Positions 46,640 through 57,571 of a DNA stretch of 64,000 nt are shown one piece after another; positions within the stretch are counted from its first letter, which is position 1, and the number at the start of each line of letters is the position of its first letter. The position numbers were made by a program, and so were the translations under genes. Source of the DNA: Paracoccus fontiphilus (GTDB taxonomy: Bacteria > Pseudomonadota > Alphaproteobacteria > Rhodobacterales > Rhodobacteraceae); assembly GCF_017356265.1 (NCBI RefSeq), contig NZ_JAFNAW010000009.1, forward strand, positions 12,501 through 76,500, read 5' to 3'. The notes below the pieces were generated by a model, which had not been told where the DNA came from, did no database searches, and worked only from the letters and a program-made list of their open reading frames with translations.

Positions 46640-47622
46640 GCCTGGTAGGAACCGTTCTGGTGCCAGCGCCAGGCATCCGCGATCATCTGCCTCATCGTGG
46701 AGCGATAAGGCTGCCAGCCAAGCTCCGCCTTGGCGCGGGTGCTGCCGCAGACCAGCTTGACGGCATCGCCGCCCCGGCGCGGACCATCGACCATCGGCAC
46801 CGGGCGGTTGGTGACATGGCCCGTGGCATCCACGACCTCTCGCACCGAAAAGCCCGTTCCCGTGCCCAGGCAGAAGATCCGGCTGCCACGACCCGCCCGC
46901 AACCATTCCAAGCCTTGCACATGCGCGTCCACCAGGTCCATGACATGGACATAATCGCGGATGCAGGTGCCGTCCGGGGTCGGATAGTCGTTGCCATGCA
47001 CGGTCAGGGCCGCGCGCTTGCCATCGACGGCATCCAGGATCAGCGGGATCAGGTGCGTCTCGGGGCGGTGATGCTCGCCCACCTCGCCGTCGGGGTCGGC
47101 GCCCGCGACGTTGAAGTAGCGGAAGATCACCGACCGCAGCCCGTGGGATGCGCCGAAGTCGGTCAGCATGTCCTCGATCGCGCGCTTGGAGGCGCCATAG
47201 GCGTTCAGCGGCGCCTGGGGCGTGTCCTCGTCCAGAACCTCGCCATCGCGGTCGCCATAGGTCGCGCAGGTCGAACTGAACACGAAGTCGAGGCAGCCCG
47301 CGTCGATGGCGGCCTCGATCAGGTTCAGCGATCCGCTGACATTGTTGCGCCAGTATTTGCCCGGCTCGGCCATCGCCTCGCCCACCTGGCTCAGCGCCGC
47401 GAAATGCAGCACGGCAAGCGGCTTGTGCTCGGCGAAGGCGGCATCCAGGGCGGCGCGGTCCAGCAGGTCGGCCTGCACGAAGGGCCCGAACTTCACGGCA
47501 TCGCGCCAGCCCGTGGACAGGTTGTCCAGCGTGACCGGCACATAGCCGGCCGCAGCCAGGGCCTTGCAGGCGTGCGAGCCGATATAGCCCGCGCCGCCCG
47601 TCACCAGAACTGTTTTCGACAT
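46636..47622 (-). CDS. galE: UDP-glucose 4-epimerase
   Basis: Interconverts UDP-glucose and UDP-galactose. The 328-residue SDR-type epimerase has the NAD fold VTGGAGYIGSHACKAL, catalytic Ser/Thr region SSTCATYGD and Tyr-Lys in YGASKRAIE, plus RYFNVAGADPDGEVGE. It follows galU by 4 bases and overlaps copy B, so nucleotide-sugar supply and transferases share a transcript. Confidence 0.95.
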   Translation of the reverse strand: MSKTVLVTGGAGYIGSHACKALAAAGYVPVTLDNLSTGWRDAVKFGPFVQADLLDRAALDAAFAEHKPLAVLHFAALSQVGEAMAEPGKYWRNNVSGSLNLIEAAIDAGCLDFVFSSTCATYGDRDGEVLDEDTPQAPLNAYGASKRAIEDMLTDFGASHGLRSVIFRYFNVAGADPDGEVGEHHRPETHLIPLILDAVDGKRAALTVHGNDYPTPDGTCIRDYVHVMDLVDAHVQGLEWLRAGRGSRIFCLGTGTGFSVREVVDATGHVTNRPVPMVDGPRRGGDAVKLVCGSTRAKAELGWQPYRSTMRQMIADAWRWHQNGSYQA

Positions 47623-47626
47623 GAGC

Positions 47627-48523
47627 CTATTCGGCCGCCCGGCGCATCGACATCACGTCGTGGAGGTATTCGGCGAATTCCTCCTTCAACTCGTCGCGTT
47701 CCAGGCCGAAGGCCACCGTCGCCTGCAGGAAGCCCGCCTTGGACCCGCAGTCGAACCGCTGGCCCCGGAAGCGCAGGCCGTAAACGCCGCGCCCGGCCTC
47801 GATCTCGTCGGCGATGGCATCGGTCAGCTGGATTTCCCCGCCCGAACCGGCCTTCAGCTTGTTCAGGTTCTGCATCACCGTCGGCGCCAGGATATAGCGG
47901 CCGATCACCGCCAGGTTCGACGGCGCGGTGCCCAGCTTCGGCTTTTCGACCATGCCGCGCGCCTTGACGATGGCGCCCATGTCCTCGGCCACGTCGAGGA
48001 CGCCATAGGCCTGCGCCTTCTCGGGCGCCACTTCCATGGTGGCGACCATGCTGCCGCCGGTCTCGCCATAGGCTTCGATCATCTGCTGCAGGCAAGGAGG
48101 CTCGCCCATGATGACGTCGTCGGTCAGAACGACCGCGAAGGGCTCGTCATCGGCCAACAGGCGGCGGGCGCACCAGACCGCGTGGCCCAGGCCCAGCGCC
48201 TTGTGCTGGCGGATATAGGCGATGGCGCCCGATTCCATGTTGGTGGTGCGCAGGATTTCCAGAAGGTCGTTCTTGCCGGACTTCTTGAGGCTGCTTTCCA
48301 GCTCGTGCGCGTGGTCGAAATAATCCTCCAGCGCGCCCTTGCCGCGCGAGGTGACGAAGATGAATTCGGTGATGCCCGCGGCACGCGCCTCGTCGATCGC
48401 GTACTGGATCAACGGACGGTCAACCAAGGTCATGATCTCTTTCGGAATACTTTTCGTGGCGGGAAGAAACCGCGTGCCCAGACCCGCCACGGGAAAGATG
48501 GCCTTAGTTACCTTACGAGTCAT
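47627..48523 (-). CDS. galU: UTP--glucose-1-phosphate uridylyltransferase
   Basis: Makes UDP-glucose from UTP and glucose-1-phosphate. The 298-residue nucleotidyltransferase has the signature VAGLGTRFLPATKSIPKE, VVLTDDVIMG, GVLDVAEDMG and VEKPKLGTAPSNLAVIGRY. It is the promoter-proximal gene of a six-gene run to the sulfotransferase. Upstream lie a hairpin, a palindrome and a plausible promoter. Confidence 0.96.
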   Translation of the reverse strand: MTRKVTKAIFPVAGLGTRFLPATKSIPKEIMTLVDRPLIQYAIDEARAAGITEFIFVTSRGKGALEDYFDHAHELESSLKKSGKNDLLEILRTTNMESGAIAYIRQHKALGLGHAVWCARRLLADDEPFAVVLTDDVIMGEPPCLQQMIEAYGETGGSMVATMEVAPEKAQAYGVLDVAEDMGAIVKARGMVEKPKLGTAPSNLAVIGRYILAPTVMQNLNKLKAGSGGEIQLTDAIADEIEAGRGVYGLRFRGQRFDCGSKAGFLQATVAFGLERDELKEEFAEYLHDVMSMRRAAE

Positions 48524-48547
48524 TGCATTGACACCTTTTCTGATCCT

Positions 48548-48573
48548 TGCCGTAGACGGGGCCGCCTACGGCA
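48548..48573 (-). promoter_or_regulatory. Hairpin in the galU leader
   Basis: Perfect 8-bp inverted repeat TGCCGTAG (48548-48555) and CTACGGCA (48566-48573) with a 10-base GC-rich loop, ending about 25 bases before the galU ATG and next to the ribosome site region (AAAAGGTGT on the minus strand). Confidence 0.5.
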
Positions 48574-48601
48574 CAACGCAAATCAGCCGCAAAAGCTGCA
48601 C

Positions 48602-48643
48602 CCTGCAAGCAGGATATTATCGGTCTGAGCGGATTGACGCCAA
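48602..48643 (-). promoter_or_regulatory. Candidate galU operon promoter with operator-like palindrome
   Basis: On the minus strand TTGGCG (48643-48638) and TAATAT (48619-48614) are 18 bases apart. Immediately downstream is the 12-base palindrome CCTGCAAGCAGG at 48602-48613, where transcription would start. The combination suggests repressor control of the glycan operon. Confidence 0.45.
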
Positions 48644-48709
48644 TGCAATCATGAAGATCCCGGCTGATTTTCGGCAATCCTGACCCTGCGGCAATCGGGA
48701 CGTGTGCCT

Positions 48710-49510
48710 TCAGTCCAGATTCATCGCCCGCATCATGGCTTCCAGCCTGGAAACATCCTCGGGATTGTTCAATTCCCAGAACTGGCGGCCATGCGATTCG
48801 ACCTCGACGCACCGGATGCGGCGGCCCCGCTCCAGGAAGCGAAGCTGCTCCAGTCCCTCCAGCCTTTCCAGCCGACCCTCGGGCCAGGATGCGTATTCCG
48901 CAAGCGCCGCCGGGCGATAGGCATAGACCCCGACATGATGGAAGACCGGGCTTGGATCGTCCTCCCCGAACGCATCCGCCGCGAAGGGGATGACCTCCTT
49001 GGAGAAATAGAGCGCCTGCCGGTCATGGCCGAAGACCGCGGTGGTGCCGCCGACCCGGCCCGCATGGCGGTCGGCGATCAGGTCGGCCCGCATCCGCCCG
49101 GTGCAGCGCAGGACAGGCGTCGCCACATCCGACCCCGGATCGGCGCGAAGGGCGGCGACCAGATCCTCGACGAACCAGGCGGGGGTCAGGGGCGCGTCGC
49201 CCTGCAGGTTCACCACGATATCGGGGGGCAGGCCCAGCCTGGCGACCGCCTCGGCGCAGCGTTCGGTCCCGTTGCGGCAGGTCGTGGCGGTCATCACCAC
49301 CTCGGCCCCGAAGCCCTGCGCATGGTCGCGGATGCGGTCGTCGTCGGTCGCGATCACCACCCGGTCCACCCCGCCGACCGCCATGGCCGCATCCCAGCTG
49401 CGCCGGATCAGGCTGCGCGGCTGGCCCGATGCGCCGCGCAGATCCACCAGCGGCTTGCCCGGATAGCGGGTCGAGGCATGGCGGGCGGGAATGACGATCA
49501 GGACCGACAT
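48710..49510 (-). CDS. kdsB: 3-deoxy-manno-octulosonate cytidylyltransferase
   Basis: Activates Kdo to CMP-Kdo for lipopolysaccharide core or Kdo-linked capsule anchors. The 266-residue protein starts with VLIVIPARHASTRYPGKPL and has the KdsB features NLQGDAPL and YAYRPAALAEYA. It follows the PAP phosphatase gene by 3 bases on the minus strand, so cysQ-kdsB form a pair. Duplicate kdsB copies are often associated with capsule loci; whether this is the only copy cannot be seen. Confidence 0.92.
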   Translation of the reverse strand: MSVLIVIPARHASTRYPGKPLVDLRGASGQPRSLIRRSWDAAMAVGGVDRVVIATDDDRIRDHAQGFGAEVVMTATTCRNGTERCAEAVARLGLPPDIVVNLQGDAPLTPAWFVEDLVAALRADPGSDVATPVLRCTGRMRADLIADRHAGRVGGTTAVFGHDRQALYFSKEVIPFAADAFGEDDPSPVFHHVGVYAYRPAALAEYASWPEGRLERLEGLEQLRFLERGRRIRCVEVESHGRQFWELNNPEDVSRLEAMMRAMNLD

Positions 49511-49513
49511 GCC

Positions 49514-50311
49514 TCAGGCCTTCACCAGCAGGACACCGGGCGCGAAGGCGATGAAGAAGGGGTTCTCGTAGCCCGGCTTGCCGTATTCCAGGGGCGCATG
49601 GTCGTCGAAGCGCACGACCTCTCCGCCGGCGCCGCGCAGAACCGCGTCTCCCGCCGCCGTGTCCCACTCCATCGTGCGGCCTAGGCGCGGATACAGATCC
49701 GCCTCTCCGGTCGCGACAAGGCAGAACTTCAGCGACGATCCCGCGCTGGTCATGTCGCGCACGGCATACTGGGCGATGTAGTCGTCGGTCGCCGCGTCCC
49801 GGTGCGACTTCGAGGCCACGACCATCAGCCCGCGGTTGTCGGGGATCGGGTTGACGCCGATGGGGTGGGTCTGGCCGGGCATGTCGCCGAAGGGCCCCTG
49901 CTCCTCGACCGAGCGGCCGTCGGCGGTGGTATAGAACAGCCGCCCCTTGGCGGGGGCATAGACCACGCCGCGCAGGGGCACGCCGTTTTCCACATAGGCG
50001 ATGTTGACGGTGAAATCGCCGCGCCGCTGCACGAATTCCTTGGTCCCGTCCAGCGGATCGACGATCAGGAATGTCCGCGCGGCCTGGGCGTGGCTGGCCG
50101 CCTGCTCCTCGGTGATCAGGGGGATGTCGGGAAACGCCGCCCGCAGCCCGGCCGAGATCAGGGCATCGGCCGCCTCGTCCGCAGCGGTGACGGGCGATTC
50201 GTCGGACTTGGCACGGACGTCGAAATCCTCTGCCTCGTAGATTTCCATGATGCGCGCTCCGGCCTGCAACGCCAGGCGCCGCATTTCGATGGTCAGTCGT
50301 TCAAATTGCAT
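49514..50311 (-). CDS. cysQ: 3'(2'),5'-bisphosphate nucleotidase CysQ
   Basis: A 265-residue inositol-monophosphatase-fold enzyme that dephosphorylates PAP, the by-product of PAPS-using sulfotransferases, to AMP. Metal-binding motifs are present: LITEEQAAS, DPLDGTKEFVQRRGDF and the C-terminal WDTAAGDAVLRGAGG. The start at 50311 gives the usual N-terminus; the much longer frame upstream is antisense to other genes. Proximity to a sulfotransferase operon makes a linked role attractive. It is divergent from the export permease. Confidence 0.93.
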   Translation of the reverse strand: MQFERLTIEMRRLALQAGARIMEIYEAEDFDVRAKSDESPVTAADEAADALISAGLRAAFPDIPLITEEQAASHAQAARTFLIVDPLDGTKEFVQRRGDFTVNIAYVENGVPLRGVVYAPAKGRLFYTTADGRSVEEQGPFGDMPGQTHPIGVNPIPDNRGLMVVASKSHRDAATDDYIAQYAVRDMTSAGSSLKFCLVATGEADLYPRLGRTMEWDTAAGDAVLRGAGGEVVRFDDHAPLEYGKPGYENPFFIAFAPGVLLVKA

Positions 50312-50440
50312 CCAGTTTCCTTCCGCATCGGCCGGTTCGGCGCAGCCCCGCCGATTGTGACGGGCACCGGACCTCCTTATGATCGCGGCGGACGGCTTGG
50401 GCAAGCGCCCGCAGGCCGGCAGGCAGGAGGCGGCGCGGCT

Positions 50441-51262
50441 TTGTTCAACCAGCGAAAGAACAGCACCATCATTCAGGCTGCGGGAACGACGCTGGGCCTG
50501 ATCTATCACCAGACCGTCTACAACCTGCGCAACGACCACCGGAACGCCATCGTGGGGCTGCTGCTGACCATCCTGCAGTCGGCGATCTTCCTGATGGCGT
50601 TCCTGATCATCTACCTGATCCTGGGGGTGCGCAATTCCCCGATCCGCGGCGACTTCACGCTGTACCTGTTGTCGGGCATCTTCATGTTCATGGTCCATGT
50701 CCAGGCCTCGGGCGCGGTGTCCGGCAGCCACTCGGTCTCGAACGGCCTGATCAAGCACGAGCCGCTGAGCCCGGCGATCCTGATCGCCGCGGCCGCCCTG
50801 GCGGTGCTGTATCGCCAGACGGTCAGCTGCATCGCGATCCTGTGGCTGTACCATGTCGTGATCGCGCCGGTCCATTTCGACTTCTGGCCGGGCTGCCTGG
50901 CGATGTACCTGCTGTCCTGGTTCTCGGGCGGCTGCATCGGGCTGGTCTTTTTGGGCATCCGGCCCTGGTCGCCGCGCGCGTCGAAGCTGATCACCACGAT
51001 CTTCCAGCGCGTCAACATGTTCGCCTCGGGCAAGATGTTCGTGGCCAACGTGCTGCCCAACATGCTGCTGCCCTGGTTCATCTGGAATCCCTTGTTCCAC
51101 ATCATCGACCAGCAGCGCGGCTTTTTGTTCATCAACTACACGCCCTTGAAGACCGACCCGATGTACGCCCTGTGGTTTTCGCTGGCCGCCATGATGATCG
51201 GGCTGCTGATCAACTTCACCACCCGCAAATACGAATCGCTCAGCTGGGGCGCGGCCGACTGA
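50441..51262 (+). CDS. Polysaccharide ABC export permease (KpsM/Wzm-like)
   Basis: A 273-residue ABC-2 type membrane protein with about six helices, of the capsule/O-antigen export class. It has an N-terminal amphipathic segment, the helix LLLTILQSAIFLMAFLIIYLIL and YLLSGIFMFMVHVQASGAV. I choose a TTG start at 50441 because AGGAGG (50425-50430) is 10 bases upstream and no ATG or GTG fits. No ATPase, KpsE or KpsD partner is adjacent, so those would be elsewhere. It may export the glycan of the neighbouring cluster. Confidence 0.8.
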   Translation: MFNQRKNSTIIQAAGTTLGLIYHQTVYNLRNDHRNAIVGLLLTILQSAIFLMAFLIIYLILGVRNSPIRGDFTLYLLSGIFMFMVHVQASGAVSGSHSVSNGLIKHEPLSPAILIAAAALAVLYRQTVSCIAILWLYHVVIAPVHFDFWPGCLAMYLLSWFSGGCIGLVFLGIRPWSPRASKLITTIFQRVNMFASGKMFVANVLPNMLLPWFIWNPLFHIIDQQRGFLFINYTPLKTDPMYALWFSLAAMMIGLLINFTTRKYESLSWGAAD

Positions 51263-51289
51263 GCCCCTGCAAATTGCCCGCATCGGGCG

Positions 51290-51316
51290 CTTGCGGGGGT
51301 TGAAACCATGCCTATA
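51290..51316 (+). promoter_or_regulatory. Heat-shock-like promoter of dnaK
   Basis: CTTGCG at 51290-51295 and CCTATA at 51311-51316 (15-base spacer, continuing TATA) resemble the RpoH pattern CTTG...CCTATAT of alphaproteobacteria. It is 111 bases ahead of the dnaK ATG. The leader contains a GTCCGG/CCGGAC hairpin. Confidence 0.5.
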
Positions 51317-51426
51317 TACACCCCGAAGCGTCCGGGCAGCCGGACCTGGAACGTGTTTTTGGGATCGGGCCTCGGGGGCCGCAACGGACCCGAAGTCCAG
51401 ACAATCGCCGCAAGAAGGAAACCAGT

Positions 51427-53343
<1,917 letters not shown>

Positions 53344-53363
53344 TCCGGGCCGCACCCTTTCGG

Positions 53364-53400
53364 GGCCGGTCCGCGACCTGACGCGGGCCGGCCGTTTCGT
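53364..53400 (+). terminator. Strong hairpin between dnaK and dnaJ
   Basis: A 12-pair stem, GGCCGGTCCGCG at 53364-53375 with CGCGGGCCGGCC at 53382-53393 (one G-U pair), loop ACCTGA, followed by GTTTCGTT. The T tract is poor, so partial termination or mRNA processing between the genes is more likely than a full stop. Confidence 0.5.
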
Positions 53401-53423
53401 TGGGGAACCAGACAGGACGACAC

Positions 53424-54581
53424 ATGGCCAAGCGTTGCTATTACGAGGTTCTGGGCGTGACGCGCGGGGCCTCGGCCGAGGAAATCAAGAAGGCCTATCG
53501 CCAGAAGGCGAAGGAACTTCATCCCGACCGCAACAAGGACAATCCCCAGGCGGAAGCCCATTTCAAGGAAGCCAACGAGGCCTATGACTGCCTCAAGGAC
53601 GACCAGAAGAAGGCGGCCTATGACCGTTTCGGCCATGCGGCCTTCGATGGCGGCATGGGCGGGTTCAATGGTCGCGGCGCGCATCCGGGCGATTTCGGCA
53701 CCGCTTTCGCCGATGTGTTCGAGGATCTGTTCGGCGACATGATGGGCCGTCGCGGCGGCGGGGGCGGCCGGTCCCGCGCCCAGCGTGGCCAGGATCTGCG
53801 CTACAACCTGCGCGTCAGCCTCGAGGAAGCCTATGCGGGGCTGAAAAAATCCATTACCGTTCCCGGATCGGTCGCCTGCGGCGAATGCGAGGGCACGGGG
53901 GCCGAGGGCGCGACCCAGCCTGCCGCCTGCCCCACCTGTGCGGGCATGGGCAAGGTCCGCGCGCAACAGGGCTTCTTCACCGTCGAACGCACCTGCCCCA
54001 CCTGCGGCGGCCAGGGCCAGATCGTCAAGAATCCCTGCAAGGCCTGCCACGGCGCGGGCCGCATCGAACGCGAACGCACCCTGTCCGTGAACATCCCGGC
54101 AGGCGTCGAGACCGGCACCCGCATCCGCCTTGCCGGAGAAGGCGAGGCCGGATTGCGCGGGGGTCCGGCGGGCGACCTGTATATCTTCATCGAGGTCCAG
54201 GACCACGCGATCTTCCTGCGGGATGGCAAGATTCTGGCCTGTCAGGTGCCGGTCAGCATGGCCACCGCCGCCCTGGGCGGAGAGGTCGAGGTGCCGACGA
54301 TCGACGGCGGCCGCGCCCGCGTGAAGGTTCCGGCAGGCAGCCAATCCGGCCGGCAGATGCGCCTGCGCGGCAAGGGGATGCCACCCCTGCGCCACGGCCC
54401 GGGCGCTGCCGGGGAACCGGGCGACATGCTGATCGAACTGTCGGTCGAAACCCCCGTGAACCTGACCGCCCGCCAGCGCGAGCTGCTGCGGGAATTCGAG
54501 GCCGAGCAGGCCGACAACAGCCCGCAGTCCGACAGCTTCTTCAACAAGGTGAAAAGCTTCTGGGACGGAATGACCCGCTAG
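53424..54581 (+). CDS. dnaJ: Chaperone DnaJ (Hsp40)
   Basis: Co-chaperone stimulating DnaK ATPase. The 385-residue protein has the complete class I layout: J domain with HPD at 33-35, a Gly/Phe-rich region ([10 protein letters not shown]...), four zinc-finger CxxCxGxG repeats ([32 protein letters not shown]) and the C-terminal substrate domain. [12 protein letters not shown] fixes the start. It lies 80 bases after dnaK with a strong hairpin between. Confidence 0.97.
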   Translation: MAKRCYYEVLGVTRGASAEEIKKAYRQKAKELHPDRNKDNPQAEAHFKEANEAYDCLKDDQKKAAYDRFGHAAFDGGMGGFNGRGAHPGDFGTAFADVFEDLFGDMMGRRGGGGGRSRAQRGQDLRYNLRVSLEEAYAGLKKSITVPGSVACGECEGTGAEGATQPAACPTCAGMGKVRAQQGFFTVERTCPTCGGQGQIVKNPCKACHGAGRIERERTLSVNIPAGVETGTRIRLAGEGEAGLRGGPAGDLYIFIEVQDHAIFLRDGKILACQVPVSMATAALGGEVEVPTIDGGRARVKVPAGSQSGRQMRLRGKGMPPLRHGPGAAGEPGDMLIELSVETPVNLTARQRELLREFEAEQADNSPQSDSFFNKVKSFWDGMTR

Positions 54582-54629
54582 GGCAGCGCGTTAACCGTTT
54601 CTTCACGGGCACGGATCCATGCTGATGCC

Positions 54630-55397
54630 ATGGACCCGAATCGCACCTTTGGCGAAATGCCCCTGCCGCTGTTCCAGCCCGCCCTTGACGAGGCGCTTCC
54701 CGCGCCCCTGGCCCGGGGCAAGGCGCCGTCCTATCTGGCCGATCATCGCGCCCGGCTGCGCGACCGCTTCATGACCGGCGGCGCGGGGGCCATGCCGGAC
54801 TACGAGATGCTGGAACTGGTCCTGTTCCGCGCCATTCCGCGCCAGGACGTCAAGCCCCTGGCCCGCCGCCTGATCGAGACCTTCGGCGACTTCAACCGCG
54901 TCCTGACCGCCCCCGCGACACGGCTGGAACAGGTCGATGGCGTGGGCCCCGCCGTCGTCACCGAACTGAAGATCGTCGAGGCCGCCGCGCAGCGCATGGC
55001 GCGGGCCCGCATCATGCACCGCCCGGTCCTGTCCGGCTGGGACGCGCTTCTGGATTACTGCCACACCGCCATGGCGCATCGCGAGATCGAGCAGTTCCGC
55101 GTCCTCTATCTCGACCGCAAGAACGTCCTGGTCGCCGATGAGGAACAGGCCCGCGGCACCGTCGACCACGTCCCGGTCTACCCGCGAGAGATCATCCGCC
55201 GCGCCCTGGAACTGAACGCCTCGGCGCTGATCCTGGTCCACAACCATCCGTCGGGCGATCCCACGCCGTCGGATGCCGACATCGCCATGACGGCCCGCAT
55301 CGCCCAGGCGGCCGACAGCATGGGAATCACCATCCACGACCACCTGATCATCGGCAAGTCGCGCGAGCTGTCCTTCCGCAGCCAGGGACTCTTGTGA
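54630..55397 (+). CDS. radC: RadC family JAB/MPN protein
   Basis: A 255-residue RadC protein. The N-terminal helix-hairpin-helix-like region (LEQVDGVGPAVVTELKIVEA) precedes a JAMM metalloprotease-like domain with HNHPSGDPTPSDAD at residues 204-217. Despite the name a role in DNA repair is doubtful and biochemical function is unknown. Its position after dnaKJ, 48 bases downstream, may make it co-transcribed. Confidence 0.92.
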   Translation: MDPNRTFGEMPLPLFQPALDEALPAPLARGKAPSYLADHRARLRDRFMTGGAGAMPDYEMLELVLFRAIPRQDVKPLARRLIETFGDFNRVLTAPATRLEQVDGVGPAVVTELKIVEAAAQRMARARIMHRPVLSGWDALLDYCHTAMAHREIEQFRVLYLDRKNVLVADEEQARGTVDHVPVYPREIIRRALELNASALILVHNHPSGDPTPSDADIAMTARIAQAADSMGITIHDHLIIGKSRELSFRSQGLL

Positions 55398-55399
55398 CT

Positions 55400-55470
55400 T
55401 CTTCGTTGTCCAAATACCCTCGGGGGTGAAGGCCACGCCGGCGGCCGAGGGGGCTGAAAGCCCCCTGCCT
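55400..55470 (-). repeat. Palindromic repeat, long subtype, after radC
   Basis: On the minus strand: GGGGGCTTTCAGCCCCC hairpin, TCGGCC-GCCGGCGT-GGCC second stem, then TTCACCCCCGAGGGTATTTGGACAACGAAGA. Layout matches the copy in the Anbu operon. It lies just past the radC stop in the 265-base gap before the bc1 operon. The rest of the gap holds GGATAAT at 55561, a possible -10, but no clear -35. Confidence 0.75.
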
Positions 55471-55662
55471 TCCCGGCCCCTGCGACGAAATGCCCGCGAC
55501 AATTTTCCAACAATGGCTGGCCCTTCCGCTTGCTCATGCAGGCTTACCCGCTGGACTGACGGATAATTGAAGGCTAGAACCGCCCCCGCGAAGGCTGCGA
55601 AGAGACGCGGCCCGGATTGTCGTATCGGCCGGTCAATCCGGCCCGAATTGGAGAATACACCC

Positions 55663-56223
55663 GTGTCCCACGCAGATGACCACGTAGGCACCCGGAGGGA
55701 TTTCCTCTACTATGCCACGGCGGGCGCAGGCACGGTGGCTGCCGGAGCCGCCGCCTGGACGCTTGTGAACCAGATGAACCCCTCGGCCGATGTGCAGGCC
55801 TTGGCCTCGATCCAGGTGGATGTCAGCGGCGTCGCGGAAGGCACCCAGCTGACCGTGAAGTGGCTGGGCAAGCCCGTGTTCATCCGCCGCCGCACCCCCG
55901 AGGAGATCGAGGCGGGCCGCGCGGTCAACGTCAGCGAGCTGATCGACCAAAGCGCCCAGAACGCCAACGACCCCACCCTGCAGGCCACGGACGAGAACCG
56001 TACCCTGGACGAGGCCGGCGAATGGCTGGTCCAGATCGGCGTCTGCACGCACCTGGGCTGCGTTCCCATCGGTGACGGCGCCGGGGAATTCGGCGGCTGG
56101 TTCTGCCCCTGCCACGGTTCGCACTACGACACCGCCGGACGCATCCGCAAGGGCCCGGCGCCGCAGAACCTGCACATTCCCGTCGCCGAATTCCTCGACG
56201 ACACCACCATCAAGCTGGGCTGA
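55663..56223 (+). CDS. petA: Ubiquinol-cytochrome c reductase iron-sulfur (Rieske) subunit
   Basis: The 2Fe-2S subunit of the cytochrome bc1 complex, carrying electrons from ubiquinol to cytochrome c1. The 186-residue protein has a Tat-like N-terminal anchor ([19 protein letters not shown]), cluster motifs CTHLGC (128-133) and CPCHGSH (148-154), and the conserved end of the family. The sequence strongly resembles Paracoccus Rieske proteins from memory. A GTG start with GGAG nine bases upstream is chosen. Also called fbcF. First gene of petABC; cytochrome b follows after 12 bases. Confidence 0.97.
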   Translation: MSHADDHVGTRRDFLYYATAGAGTVAAGAAAWTLVNQMNPSADVQALASIQVDVSGVAEGTQLTVKWLGKPVFIRRRTPEEIEAGRAVNVSELIDQSAQNANDPTLQATDENRTLDEAGEWLVQIGVCTHLGCVPIGDGAGEFGGWFCPCHGSHYDTAGRIRKGPAPQNLHIPVAEFLDDTTIKLG

Positions 56224-56235
56224 GGAGGGATCTCG

Positions 56236-57558
56236 ATGGCCGGAATTCCGCACGACCATTACGAGCCCAGGACGGGCTTCGAAAAGTGGCTTCACCGCCG
56301 CCTGCCGGTTGTCAGCATTCTTTACGACACGCTGATGATCCCCACGCCGAAGAACCTGAACTGGATGTGGATCTGGGGCATCGTCCTGATGTTCTGCCTG
56401 GTCCTCCAGATCGTCACCGGCATCGTGCTGGTGATGCACTACACGCCGCATGTGGACATGGCCTTCGCCAGCGTCGAACACATCATGCGCAACGTGAACG
56501 GCGGCTACATGCTGCGCTACCTGCACGCGAACGGCGCGTCGCTGTTCTTCGTGGCGGTCTACCTGCACATCTTCCGCAACCTTTACTACGGCAGCTACAA
56601 GGCCCCGCGCGAAGTCACCTGGATCATCGGCATGTTGATCTACCTGGCGATGATGGCGACGGCCTTCATGGGCTACGTTCTGCCCTGGGGCCAGATGTCC
56701 TTCTGGGGCGCCACGGTGATCACCGGCCTGTTCGGCGCGATCCCCGGCGTCGGCGGCGCGATCCAGCAATGGCTGCTGGGCGGACCGGCGGTGGACAATG
56801 CCACGCTGAACCGCTTCTTCTCGCTGCACTACCTGCTGCCCTTCGTGATCCTGGGGCTGGCCATCGTCCACGTCTGGGCCTTCCACACCACCGGCAACAA
56901 CAACCCCACCGGGGTCGAGGTGCGCCGGACCAGCAAGGAAGAGGCCGCCAAGGACACCCTGCCCTTCTGGCCCTACTTCGTGCTGAAGGACCTGTTCGCG
57001 CTTGGCGTCGTCCTGGTGGTCTTCTTCGCGGTCGTGGGCTTCATGCCCAACTACCTGGGCCACCCCGACAACTACATCGAGGCGAACCCGCTGGCGACGC
57101 CCGCCCATATCGTGCCGGAATGGTACTTCCTGCCCTTCTACGCGATCCTGCGCGCCTTCACCGCCGACGTCTGGATCGTGCAGATCGTCCAGTTCCTGTC
57201 CTTCGGCATCATCGACGCCAAGTTCTTCGGCGTGCTGGCGATGTTCGGCGCGATCCTGGTCATGGCGCTGGTGCCCTGGCTGGATACCAGCCGGGTGCGT
57301 TCGGGCCGCTATCGCCCGCAGTTCAAGTGGTGGTTCTGGCTTCTGGCCTTCGACTTCATGCTGCTGATGTGGTGCGGCGCGATGCCGGCCGAGGAACCCT
57401 ATGCCTCGATCTCGCTGATCGCCTCGGCCTACTGGTTCGCCTACTTCCTGGTCATCCTGCCGCTGCTGGGCGTGATCGAGAAGCCGGAACCGATGCCCGC
57501 CACGATCGAGCAGGACTACCTTGCGCATTACGATTCGCCCACGCGCATGGCCGAGTAA
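56236..57558 (+). CDS. petB: Cytochrome b of the bc1 complex
   Basis: The membrane subunit with both quinone sites and two b hemes. The 440-residue protein has heme ligands H97, H111, H198 and H212 in the expected spacing, eight membrane helices and the Qo motif PEWY at 294-297. It is the long form that includes both cytochrome b halves. GAGGAGGG precedes the ATG. Also called fbcB. Cytochrome c1 begins 13 bases after its stop. Confidence 0.98.
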   Translation: MAGIPHDHYEPRTGFEKWLHRRLPVVSILYDTLMIPTPKNLNWMWIWGIVLMFCLVLQIVTGIVLVMHYTPHVDMAFASVEHIMRNVNGGYMLRYLHANGASLFFVAVYLHIFRNLYYGSYKAPREVTWIIGMLIYLAMMATAFMGYVLPWGQMSFWGATVITGLFGAIPGVGGAIQQWLLGGPAVDNATLNRFFSLHYLLPFVILGLAIVHVWAFHTTGNNNPTGVEVRRTSKEEAAKDTLPFWPYFVLKDLFALGVVLVVFFAVVGFMPNYLGHPDNYIEANPLATPAHIVPEWYFLPFYAILRAFTADVWIVQIVQFLSFGIIDAKFFGVLAMFGAILVMALVPWLDTSRVRSGRYRPQFKWWFWLLAFDFMLLMWCGAMPAEEPYASISLIASAYWFAYFLVILPLLGVIEKPEPMPATIEQDYLAHYDSPTRMAE

Positions 57559-57571
57559 GGAGAGCCAAAGA

